Positions 1 through 5,671 of a DNA stretch of 7,627 nucleotides are shown here, piece by piece. The DNA lies in assembly GCA_030544165.1 (NCBI GenBank), contig JAUNRP010000097.1, forward strand, positions 1 to 7,627, in the 5' to 3' direction. This DNA comes from a bacterium. Its GTDB lineage: Bacteria > Actinomycetota > Actinomycetes > Actinomycetales > Actinomycetaceae. The position numbers were made by a program, and so were the translations under genes. Position 1 is the stretch's first letter. Each line of letters starts with the position of its first letter. The notes under the pieces are model-generated. The model saw only the letters and a program-made list of their open reading frames with translations, did not search any database and was not told the origin of the DNA.

Positions 1-1817
1 TCCACCTCGGCGCAGATCTCCTCGATCCGCTGGGCCAGGGCTCTCTCGCCACCCGAGACGCGGAAGAGCCCCCGGACCTTCACGGCGGAGAGCCCCCGGG
101 AGTCACGCGAACGCTGCACGTTCACGATCTTGGCGAGCGTCTCGTTGTCGATCACCGGGAAGCTGATCTCCAGCTTGCGGGCGTGCTCGGGGGTGTCCTC
201 GAGCAGGTTCGGCTCGGGCCCGATCGCGGCGGCCAGGGAGGTCACCAGCTCCTCGCGGATCGAGTCCAGCGGGGGGTTGGTGACCTGGGCGAAGAGCTGG
301 GAGAAGTAGTCGAAGAGCAGGCGGGGCCGCGCCGAGAGGACGGCGATGGGGGTGTCGGTCCCCATGGATCCGAGGGCCTCACCTCCGGACTGGGCCATGG
401 GGGTCAGGAGGATCTTGAGCTCCTCCTCGGTGTAGCCGAACGTCTGCTGGCGCCGGACCACGGAGGAGGCCGAGTGCGCGATGTGCTCCCGCCGCGGCAG
501 GTCCGCCACGTCCAGCAGGTTCTCGTTCCACTCCGCGTACGGGTGCTGGGCGGCGAGTGTCCCCTTGATCTCCTCGTCATCGATGATCCGCCCGGAGCCG
601 GTGTCCACCAGGAACATCCGGCCCGGCTCGAGGCGGCCCTTCCGCGCCACCCTGTCCACCGGGATGTCGAGCACCCCGGACTCGGAGGCGAGCACCACCA
701 GCCCGTCGTCGGTGACCCAGTACCGCCCCGGGCGCAGCCCGTTGCGGTCGAGGACGGCGCCGATCAGCGTGCCGTCCGTGAACGTCATGGACGCGGGCCC
801 GTCCCAGGGCTCCATGATCGTGCCCATGTACCGGTAGAACTCGCGCACCGCGGGGTCCATCAGCGAATCGTTCTGCCACGCCTCCGGGACCATCATGAGC
901 ATGGCGTGGGGCAGCGGGCGTCCTGCGAGGTGGAGGAGCTCGAGGACCTCGTCGAAGCTGGCCGAGTCCGAGGCCTCCTTGGAGTTGATGTCCCCCAGGG
1001 CCGCGAGGTCCCCGAGGAGCGGGGAGGAAAGGTTGCCCTGCCGCGCCGCCATCCAGTTGCGGTTGCCGCGCACCGTGTTGATCTCCCCGTTGTGGGCCAT
1101 CATCCGGAAGGGCTGCGCGAGCGGCCACGAGGGGAACGTGTTGGTGGAGAACCGGGAGTGGACGAGCGCCAGCTCGGAGGCGAACCGCTCATCGTTCAGG
1201 TCCGGGAAGAACTCGCGCAACTGCGCGGTGGTGAGCATCCCCTTGTAGACGAGCGTGCGCGAGGAGAGGGACGCGAAGTAGACCCCGAGGTGGTTCTCGC
1301 AGCGCTTACGCAGCCGGAAGGCGCGCCTCTCGAGCGGCAGCCCCCGCTCGCCGTCGACGGGAGCGAGGACGAGCTGCCGGAAGACGGGCATACAGTCGCG
1401 GGCCTGCCGGCCGATCGTGGAGTCGTCGATCGGTACCTCGCGCCACCCGAGGACCTCGAGCCCCTCCTCGCGGGCGATGCCCTCGATGGCGCGGACGGCC
1501 GCGGCGCGCTCGCCTCCATCGGAGGGCAGGAACGCCATGCCCACGGCGTATCCGCCCGCCTCGGGGAGGGTGAAGCCCACCTCCTCGGCCAGGAACGCGT
1601 GCGGAACCTGGGTGAGGATCCCGGCGCCGTCCCCGGTGTTCTCCTCGGCGCCCACGGCTCCGCGGTGCTCCAGGTTGGTGAGGGCGGTCAGGCCGTACTC
1701 CACGATGTCCCGGCCGGGGGTTCCGCGCAGGGTTGCCACGAAGGCCACGCCGCAGGAGTCGTGCTCGAACGCCGGATCGTACAGCCCGCGCCTACGCTCG
1801 CCCGACTCCATACCCAT
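1..1817 (-). CDS. gltB: Glutamate synthase large (alpha) subunit, N-terminal 605 residues; 3' end outside window
   Basis: Glutamine-dependent glutamate synthase takes the amide of glutamine and passes ammonia to 2-oxoglutarate, giving two glutamates; it is cytoplasmic and works with the small subunit GltD. I translated the minus strand from ATG 1817: an open frame of 605 codons reaches the window edge, about 40% of a usual ~1,500-residue GltB. A short propeptide (MGMESGERRRGLYDPAFEHDS) precedes Cys22-Gly, the expected N-terminal nucleophile of the class II amidotransferase domain. Further landmarks are EHRGAVGAEENTGDGAG (50-66), HSRFSTNTFPSWPLAQPFR (220-238), AHNGEINT (241-248) and DRNGLRPGR (357-365). 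The start of the central domain shows SGGEALGSMGTDTP (477-490) and FSQLFAQVTNPPLDSIRE (505-522). No frameshift was seen. ATG 1817 is preferred over ATG 1811 because AAGGA lies 7 bases upstream of it. The gap to trpA is 152 bases, so it probably has its own promoter. gltD is expected beyond the left edge. Confidence 0.97.
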   Translation of the reverse strand, partial: MGMESGERRRGLYDPAFEHDSCGVAFVATLRGTPGRDIVEYGLTALTNLEHRGAVGAEENTGDGAGILTQVPHAFLAEEVGFTLPEAGGYAVGMAFLPSDGGERAAAVRAIEGIAREEGLEVLGWREVPIDDSTIGRQARDCMPVFRQLVLAPVDGERGLPLERRAFRLRKRCENHLGVYFASLSSRTLVYKGMLTTAQLREFFPDLNDERFASELALVHSRFSTNTFPSWPLAQPFRMMAHNGEINTVRGNRNWMAARQGNLSSPLLGDLAALGDINSKEASDSASFDEVLELLHLAGRPLPHAMLMMVPEAWQNDSLMDPAVREFYRYMGTIMEPWDGPASMTFTDGTLIGAVLDRNGLRPGRYWVTDDGLVVLASESGVLDIPVDRVARKGRLEPGRMFLVDTGSGRIIDDEEIKGTLAAQHPYAEWNENLLDVADLPRREHIAHSASSVVRRQQTFGYTEEELKILLTPMAQSGGEALGSMGTDTPIAVLSARPRLLFDYFSQLFAQVTNPPLDSIREELVTSLAAAIGPEPNLLEDTPEHARKLEISFPVIDNETLAKIVNVQRSRDSRGLSAVKVRGLFRVSGGERALAQRIEEICAEV

Positions 1818-1823
1818 ACGCCG

Positions 1824-1831
1824 ATCCTTCC
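1824..1831 (-). promoter_or_regulatory. Ribosome binding site of gltB
   Basis: The minus strand reads GGAAGGAT here, with the AAGGA core 7 bases from ATG 1817. This decides the start against ATG 1811, which would be 13 bases away. The first two G residues also belong to the 3' arm of a small hairpin (1830-1850), so access could depend on the folding of the leader. Confidence 0.75.
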
Positions 1832-1900
1832 GTGCTCCTACCCGGCACGGGACGTCCTCGGCCCGCTCTCAGTGCGGTCTCGATTTTCACATCCCGTGCC
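1830..1900 (-). promoter_or_regulatory. Structured gltB 5' leader with two mutually exclusive stems
   Basis: In transcript sense three arms occur in order. Arm A is GGCACGGGATGT (1900-1889), arm B is ACGTCCCGTGCC (1855-1844) and arm C is GCACGG (1835-1830). A and B pair over 12 positions, 11 Watson-Crick and one G-U, enclosing a 33-base loop that holds a smaller CCGC/GCGG stem (1877-1874 with 1866-1863). B and C pair over 6 bases around a 9-base loop, and C overlaps the first two bases of the Shine-Dalgarno sequence. B cannot pair with both. No U-tract follows, so it is not an intrinsic terminator. The inverted repeats are seen directly; a regulatory role is inference, and it requires transcription to start upstream of 1900. 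Confidence 0.45.
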
Positions 1901-1904
1901 CCCA

Positions 1905-1914
1905 CCTGCGCAGG
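1905..1914. promoter_or_regulatory. Perfect 10-base palindrome, possible operator upstream of gltB
   Basis: CCTGCGCAGG is a perfect inverted repeat without a spacer. It lies immediately downstream of the -10-like element at 1915-1923, where a transcription start would be expected, which is a typical place for a repressor site. No binding protein can be named from the sequence, and short GC-rich palindromes also arise by chance in such DNA. Confidence 0.25.
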
Positions 1915-1923
1915 ACTATTCCA
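1915..1923 (-). promoter_or_regulatory. Possible extended -10 promoter element for gltB
   Basis: The minus strand reads TGG followed by AATAGT, that is a TGN extension plus a hexamer matching TATAAT at four of six positions. It lies in the least GC-rich stretch of the trpA-gltB gap. No good -35 is at 16-18 bases; CTGACC lies only 13 bases upstream. Transcription from here would produce a leader of roughly 90 bases containing all arms of the downstream structure. Weak evidence by sequence alone. Confidence 0.3.
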
Positions 1924-1936
1924 CCATATGGATGGT
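1923..1936. promoter_or_regulatory. Inverted repeat with CCATATGG core in the trpA-gltB gap
   Basis: ACCAT and ATGGT flank a 4-base centre, forming a 5-base-pair inverted repeat. It also contains the perfect 8-base palindrome CCATATGG at 1924-1931. It sits directly upstream of the -10-like element, so it could be an activator or repressor site for gltB. The function is unknown and chance occurrence is possible. Confidence 0.2.
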
Positions 1937-1969
1937 CAGCCCTTTACCCGGTGTTGGCGTGTCCTTCAC

Positions 1970-2755
1970 CTAACTGCGCGCGGAGTGCGCCGCCTCGGCC
2001 AGTTCGGCACCGAGCGCGGCCATCTGGGAGACCCCGTCCCCGAGAGCCCGGAGCAGCGCGGATCCCACGATCACGCCGTCCGCGTACGAGCCCACCTCGC
2101 GGGCGTGCTCGGCGCGGGAGACCCCGAGCCCCACGCAGACCCGCTCCGCCCCCGCCGCACGGGTGCGCTCCACCAGCCGCTCGGCCGTGCCGTCCACCGT
2201 GGTCCGCTCGCCCGTCACGCCCATGGTGGAGGCCGCGTACACGAAGCCCCGGCACGCCCGGGCCGTCATGGCTAGGCGCTCATCCGTGGAGGAGGGGGCC
2301 ACCAGGAAGACCCGGTCCAGATCGTGGGCGGTGGCGGCCTCGATCCACTCACCGGCCTCATCGGGGATCAGGTCCGGGGTGATGAGGCCCGCTCCCCCGG
2401 CCGCGGCGAGGTCCCGGGCGAACGCGTCCACGCCGTAGCGGAAGACCGGATTGAAGTAGGTCATCACGAGGATGGGCGCACCGAGGGGCGCCAGGGCCTC
2501 CACGGCCTTCATCACGTGGCGGGTGCGGGTCCCGGCGTCCAGGGCGTGCTGGCCGGTGCGCTGGATGATGGCGCCGTCCATCCCGGGATCGGAGTACGGC
2601 AGGCCGAACTCGATGGCGTCCACGCCGCTGTCGATCAAGGCCCGGCCCGCCTCGATCGAGGTGGCGAGGTCCGGGTAGCCCACGGTCAGGTACGCAACGA
2701 ACGCCGCGCCGCCGCTCGAGGTCCGGGCATCGATGGCCCGCTCCATGAGGCTCAC
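1970..2755 (-). CDS. trpA: Tryptophan synthase alpha subunit
   Basis: TrpA cleaves indole-3-glycerol phosphate to indole and glyceraldehyde-3-phosphate and channels indole to TrpB in the cytoplasmic alpha2beta2 complex. The 261-residue product is a full-length TIM barrel. It shows FVAYLTVGYPD near the N terminus, the catalytic Glu in IEFGLPYSDP (Glu49) and the catalytic Asp in GMDG (Asp60). Further landmarks are MTYFNPVFRYG, ITPDLIPDE, the loop YAASTMGVTG and GLGVS. The chosen start is GTG 2755, because GTGA overlaps the trpB stop by 4 bases and GAGG lies 7 bases upstream. It also puts the catalytic residues at the classical enteric numbers 49 and 60. The alternative is ATG 2746 (258 residues), 5 bases after trpB. 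One oddity is that the residue after Asp60-Gly is Ala, where Pro is usual. No lgt follows. Confidence 0.95.
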   Translation of the reverse strand: MSLMERAIDARTSSGGAAFVAYLTVGYPDLATSIEAGRALIDSGVDAIEFGLPYSDPGMDGAIIQRTGQHALDAGTRTRHVMKAVEALAPLGAPILVMTYFNPVFRYGVDAFARDLAAAGGAGLITPDLIPDEAGEWIEAATAHDLDRVFLVAPSSTDERLAMTARACRGFVYAASTMGVTGERTTVDGTAERLVERTRAAGAERVCVGLGVSRAEHAREVGSYADGVIVGSALLRALGDGVSQMAALGAELAEAAHSARS

Positions 2756-3960
2756 TTCTCCCCCTCGTCCAGGATCTCGAACCACGATGCGGCGGTGGAC
2801 ACGTCCTTGTCCCCGCGCCCCGAGAGGTTCACCAGGATGGTGGCCTCCGGGTGCTCCCTCCCGTACCGGATGGCTCCGGCCAGGGCGTGGGCGGACTCGA
2901 TGGCCGGGATGATCCCCTCCGTGCGGCACAGCGCCGCGAAGGCCTCCATGGCCTCGGCGTCCGTGACGGGCCAGTACTGGGCGCGGCCGATGCTGGAGAG
3001 GAACGAGTGCTCCGGCCCCACCCCCGGGTAGTCCAGGCCGGCGGAGATCGAGTGGGAGGGCAGCGTCTGGCCGTCCTCGTCCTGCAGGAGGTAGGAGCGG
3101 GCGCCGTGGAGCACGCCCGGCGCCCCGGCGGTGATGGAGGCCGCGTGGCGCTCGGTGTCCACGCCCTCTCCCCCGGCCTCGCAGCCGATCAGCTCCACGG
3201 ACTCGTCCTCCAGGAAGGCGGTGAACACCCCGATCGCGTTGGATCCCCCGCCCACGCAGGCGATCACGGCATCTGGGAGGCCCCCGGTCAGCTCGCGAAC
3301 CTGCTCCCGGGCCTCATCACCGATCACGCGCTGCAGGTCACGCACCATGGCCGGGAAGGGGTGGGGGCCGGCGGCGGTGCCGAACAGGTAGTTGGTGGTC
3401 TCCACGTTGGTGACCCAGTCCCGGAACGCCTCGTTGATGGCGTCCTTGAGCGTCTTGGAGCCCGCCTCCACCGAGATCACCTCGGCCCCGAGCAGCTTCA
3501 TGCGCGCCACGTTCAGGGCCTGGCGGCGCACGTCCTCGGCGCCCATGTACACCGTGCACTCGAGCCCGAGCAGCGCGGCGGCCGTGGCCGTGGCCACCCC
3601 GTGCTGGCCCGCCCCCGTCTCCGCGATCACGCGGGTCTTGCCCACCTTGCGCGTCAGGAGCGCCTGGCCCAGCACGTTGTTGATCTTGTGGGACCCGGTG
3701 TGGTTGAGGTCCTCGCGCTTCAGCAGCACCCGCGCTCCCCCGGCCTCCGCAGCAAAGCGCGTGGCGTCCGTGAGGAGGGAGGGGCGGCCCACGTAGGTGC
3801 GGTTCAGGTGGTCCATCTCGGCCCGGAACTCCTCGGAGTCCTTCAGCTCCTGCCACCCGCGGTCCAGATCGTCCAGTGCGGCGATCAGGGCCTCGGGCAC
3901 GAACCGGCCACCGAAGTCACCGAAGTACGGGCCCGCGAGGGCCTCGAGGGAATCAGGCAT
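2752..3960 (-). CDS. trpB: Tryptophan synthase beta subunit (PLP-dependent)
   Basis: TrpB condenses indole with L-serine to give tryptophan, as a PLP enzyme in complex with TrpA. The 402-residue product has the usual length. It begins with the family signature GPYFGDFGGRFVPE. The Schiff-base lysine is Lys92 in NHTGSHKINN, and the catalytic Glu114 is in IAETGAGQHG. The phosphate-binding loop is GGGSN (237-241). The COMM-domain region and LDYPGVGPEH (Asp310) are intact, and SGRGDKD near the end carries the Ser that contacts the pyridine nitrogen. ATG 3960 is preferred because AAGGAG ends 9 bases upstream; GTG 3966 would leave only 3 bases. A 54-base gap with a small hairpin separates it from trpC, and its stop probably overlaps the trpA start. 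No residue of the active site is missing. Confidence 0.97.
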   Translation of the reverse strand: MPDSLEALAGPYFGDFGGRFVPEALIAALDDLDRGWQELKDSEEFRAEMDHLNRTYVGRPSLLTDATRFAAEAGGARVLLKREDLNHTGSHKINNVLGQALLTRKVGKTRVIAETGAGQHGVATATAAALLGLECTVYMGAEDVRRQALNVARMKLLGAEVISVEAGSKTLKDAINEAFRDWVTNVETTNYLFGTAAGPHPFPAMVRDLQRVIGDEAREQVRELTGGLPDAVIACVGGGSNAIGVFTAFLEDESVELIGCEAGGEGVDTERHAASITAGAPGVLHGARSYLLQDEDGQTLPSHSISAGLDYPGVGPEHSFLSSIGRAQYWPVTDAEAMEAFAALCRTEGIIPAIESAHALAGAIRYGREHPEATILVNLSGRGDKDVSTAASWFEILDEGEK

Positions 3961-3970
3961 CGTCACTCTC

Positions 3971-3976
3971 TCCTTG
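3971..3976 (-). promoter_or_regulatory. Ribosome binding site of trpB
   Basis: The minus strand carries AAGGAG just upstream of the trpB start. With 9-10 bases to ATG 3960 it is a normal Shine-Dalgarno sequence; it is too close for the alternative GTG at 3966. Confidence 0.65.
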
Positions 3977-3985
3977 GCGCTCTTC

Positions 3986-4004
3986 GGGCGCTCGCTGGGC
4001 GCCC
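3986..4004 (-). repeat. Small hairpin in the trpC-trpB gap
   Basis: In transcript sense GGGCGC and GCGCCC pair over 6 bases around the 7-base loop CCAGCGA, about 20 bases after the trpC stop. There is no U-run behind it, so it is unlikely to be a terminator. It could protect mRNA or tune trpB translation. GGCGC recurs several times in this gap, allowing alternative pairings. Function not shown. Confidence 0.35.
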
Positions 4005-4014
4005 TGCTGTGGCG

Positions 4015-4824
4015 CTACTCGCGCGGGGCGAGGGCCGGGTGGTTCGCGGCCGCCACCATCTCGGCCACCGCCGCCCTCGGGTTTCCACCGGTCACGAGTG
4101 CCTCGCCCACGAGGACGGCATCCGCTCCGGCGCGGGCGTAGTCGATCACGTCATGCGGGCCGCGGACCCCGGACTCGGCCACCTTGATCACGCCGCTCGG
4201 GATCACCTCGAACACCTCGGCCACCGTCTCGCGGCGCACGTCCAGGGTCTTCAGGTTGCGCGCGTTGACGCCCACCACCTGCGCGCCGGCGTTGACGGCC
4301 CGCATGGCCTCCACCCGGTCGTGGGCCTCCACGAGCGCGCACATCCCGAGCGAGTGGGTGCGCTCGATGAGCGCGGTCAGCACCTTCTGCTCGAGCGCCG
4401 CCACGATCAGGAGGACGATGTCCGCCCCGTGGGCGCGGGCCTCCCAGATCTGGTAGGGCGTGACGATGAAGTCCTTGCGCAGCACGGGCACGTCCACGGC
4501 GGCGCGCACGGCGTCCAGGTCCGCGAGGCTCCCGTGGAAGCGCCGCTCCTCGGTGAGCACCGAGATCACGGACGCTCCCCCGGCCTCGTACTCGCCGGCG
4601 AGCCACGCGGGATCGGGGATGGGCGCGAGCGCCCCCTTCGAGGGGCTCGAACGCTTGACCTCGGAGATGATCTTCACGCCCTCGCGATCGCGGAGCACGG
4701 CGAGGGCGTCCTTCGCGGAACGGACCTGTGCGGCCCTCTCCTTGAGTCGATCAAGCGGAACGAGGGCCTCCCGGGCCGCCACGTCCTCGCGGACTCCCGC
4801 GATGATGCTCTCCAGCACGCTCAT
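4015..4824 (-). CDS. trpC: Indole-3-glycerol phosphate synthase
   Basis: TrpC decarboxylates and closes the ring of CdRP to give indole-3-glycerol phosphate, the substrate of TrpA. The 269-residue product is a monofunctional IGPS barrel without a fused TrpF domain. All catalytic positions known from the Sulfolobus enzyme are present: Glu55 and Lys57 in ISEVKRSSPSKG, Lys117 in VLRKDFIV, Glu166 in LVEAH, Asn187 in VGVNARNL, and Glu217-Ser218 in VAESGV. The phosphate-binding end is VLVGEALV (237-244). It starts 10 bases after the stop of the small membrane protein gene. The spacer and upstream bases (TGACCCCTCACCC) hold no Shine-Dalgarno sequence, so its translation is probably coupled to the gene before it. 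Monofunctional TrpC fits actinobacteria, where PriA usually does the TrpF step. Confidence 0.97.
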   Translation of the reverse strand: MSVLESIIAGVREDVAAREALVPLDRLKERAAQVRSAKDALAVLRDREGVKIISEVKRSSPSKGALAPIPDPAWLAGEYEAGGASVISVLTEERRFHGSLADLDAVRAAVDVPVLRKDFIVTPYQIWEARAHGADIVLLIVAALEQKVLTALIERTHSLGMCALVEAHDRVEAMRAVNAGAQVVGVNARNLKTLDVRRETVAEVFEVIPSGVIKVAESGVRGPHDVIDYARAGADAVLVGEALVTGGNPRAAVAEMVAAANHPALAPRE

Positions 4825-4834
4825 GGGTGAGGGG

Positions 4835-5095
4835 TCAGTCCTGGTACCAGTCGCGGCGCGTCCGCTTCTCGATCGGCTGGCCCATGCCGAGGCCCCGCAT
4901 CACGAGGCCCGCCACGATTCCGGCGAGCAGGATCACCAGTCCGGCGATCAGGACCGGCATGTGCGGGATGGCGAAGCCGATTCCCGCGATCACCACTCCG
5001 GCCACCACGATCCACACGAGCGTCCAGGACGCGACCGTTCGGCCGTGGTTCACAGGCGCCGCCGCACGGGGCGCGATGTAGGTCTCTTCGATCAT
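4835..5095 (-). CDS. HGxxPAAW-type small membrane protein of the trp operon, function unknown
   Basis: This 86-residue protein has a short N-terminal tail and then NHGRTVASW (16-24), which fits the HGxxPAAW signature of a small actinobacterial family often found just upstream of trpC. Here the Pro-Ala-Ala part is replaced by Val-Ala-Ser. Two hydrophobic segments follow (about 24-43 and 47-66), separated by a tight PHMP turn. A basic, aromatic tail (EKRTRRDWYQD) ends the protein. It is thus predicted to be a two-pass membrane hairpin with both ends on the same side, probably cytoplasmic. The start ATG 5095 has a perfect TAAGGAGG Shine-Dalgarno sequence that includes the stop codon of the preceding gene. 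No biochemical function is known to me; position suggests a link with tryptophan synthesis or with its membrane-protein neighbour. Confidence 0.85.
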   Translation of the reverse strand: MIEETYIAPRAAAPVNHGRTVASWTLVWIVVAGVVIAGIGFAIPHMPVLIAGLVILLAGIVAGLVMRGLGMGQPIEKRTRRDWYQD

Positions 5096-5099
5096 GGTG

Positions 5100-5107
5100 C
5101 CTCCTTA
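5100..5107 (-). promoter_or_regulatory. Consensus ribosome binding site fused to the upstream stop codon
   Basis: TAAGGAGG on the minus strand is at once the TAA stop of the membrane protein gene (5107-5105) and a full Shine-Dalgarno sequence for the next gene, whose ATG (5095) follows 4 bases later. A ribosome ending the first gene is placed directly on the next start, which implies tight coupling. Confidence 0.8.
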
Positions 5108-5671
5108 GTCGCCCAGCCTACCGCCATTTTCGGAGGGGTCCTCTCCCCGTCCGATGGCATCCCAGTCGTCCATCGCACGCACCCGCGTGTCCTCGTTGGC
5201 CGGGGCCCGCTCGAACCGTGACGCCTCCTCATCCGCCCGTCCCCCGAGCGCGGCGACGGCGATCCCTCCGCCCGCTCCCACGGCCAGTCCCACGAGCGCG
5301 AGCCAGGCCGCCACGTGCCGCTCCACCTCGCCTCCCGACCACCCCAGTCCCGTCGCGGTGGCGGCCGCGTCCGCCAGCAGCGGGCTCGGGTCACGCAGGG
5401 CCACGACGACGGCGATACCGGCGCCTGCCGCCAGCAGCGCCGCGATCGCGCCCACCACCCGGGTGAGCGAGCGTCGCGCGAGCAGGAGTGCCGCGGCGGC
5501 CGCGAGGAGCACGAGCCCCGCGGCACCGGCCACGGGAACGGAACCACCGGTGACGGTGAGGGGCACCTCCCCGGTGACGCTCGTCGTCGTCCCGGAGAAC
5601 CAGGCGCCCGCCGAGGAGGCGAGCACCAGGATCCCCGAGCCCGCGAGCAGGGCGGGAAGGGCGCGCCTCAC
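5105..5671 (-). CDS. Trp biosynthesis-associated membrane protein (Trp_oprn_chp, TIGR02234 family)
   Basis: This 188-residue protein matches the actinobacterial family found almost only inside trp operons; its biochemical role is unknown. Four hydrophobic segments are visible at about 6-24, 46-65, 72-92 and 120-142. With the basic start MRR on the inside, two loops face outward (25-45, with AWFSG, and 93-119) and the C-terminal tail from 145 is cytoplasmic and acidic. Near the end lies DDWDAIGRGEDPS (168-180), which corresponds to the family's conserved tail motif W-D-x-L/I-x-R-G-E-D-P. The start is GTG 5671. It overlaps the trpE stop in GTGA, with GGAG 5 bases upstream. Its own stop is part of the ribosome binding site of the next gene. 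Length and topology fit the family; function is inferred only from context. Confidence 0.9.
   Translation of the reverse strand: MRRALPALLAGSGILVLASSAGAWFSGTTTSVTGEVPLTVTGGSVPVAGAAGLVLLAAAAALLLARRSLTRVVGAIAALLAAGAGIAVVVALRDPSPLLADAAATATGLGWSGGEVERHVAAWLALVGLAVGAGGGIAVAALGGRADEEASRFERAPANEDTRVRAMDDWDAIGRGEDPSENGGRLGD

Noticed and set aside
1830..1850. Intrinsic terminator for trpA
   Set aside because: The 6-base stem has no U-tract behind it and lies directly at the gltB ribosome binding site, over 100 bases after the trpA stop.
183..1973. Long plus-strand open frame of 596 codons opposite gltB
   Set aside because: It is an antisense shadow: the minus strand encodes an unmistakable GltB with all motifs. 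The plus-strand product is low-complexity, rich in Gly, Arg, Glu and His, as expected for the complement of GC-rich codons.
2747..2929. Extension of trpA upstream to an in-frame ATG at 2929
   Set aside because: It would lie deep inside trpB, and the translated extension is a shadow of TrpB without similarity to TrpA.
2851..4830. Plus-strand open frame of 659 codons opposite trpB and trpC
   Set aside because: Same cause: long stop-free antisense frames are common in very GC-rich DNA. The product has no family features and its limits do not fit any gene arrangement.
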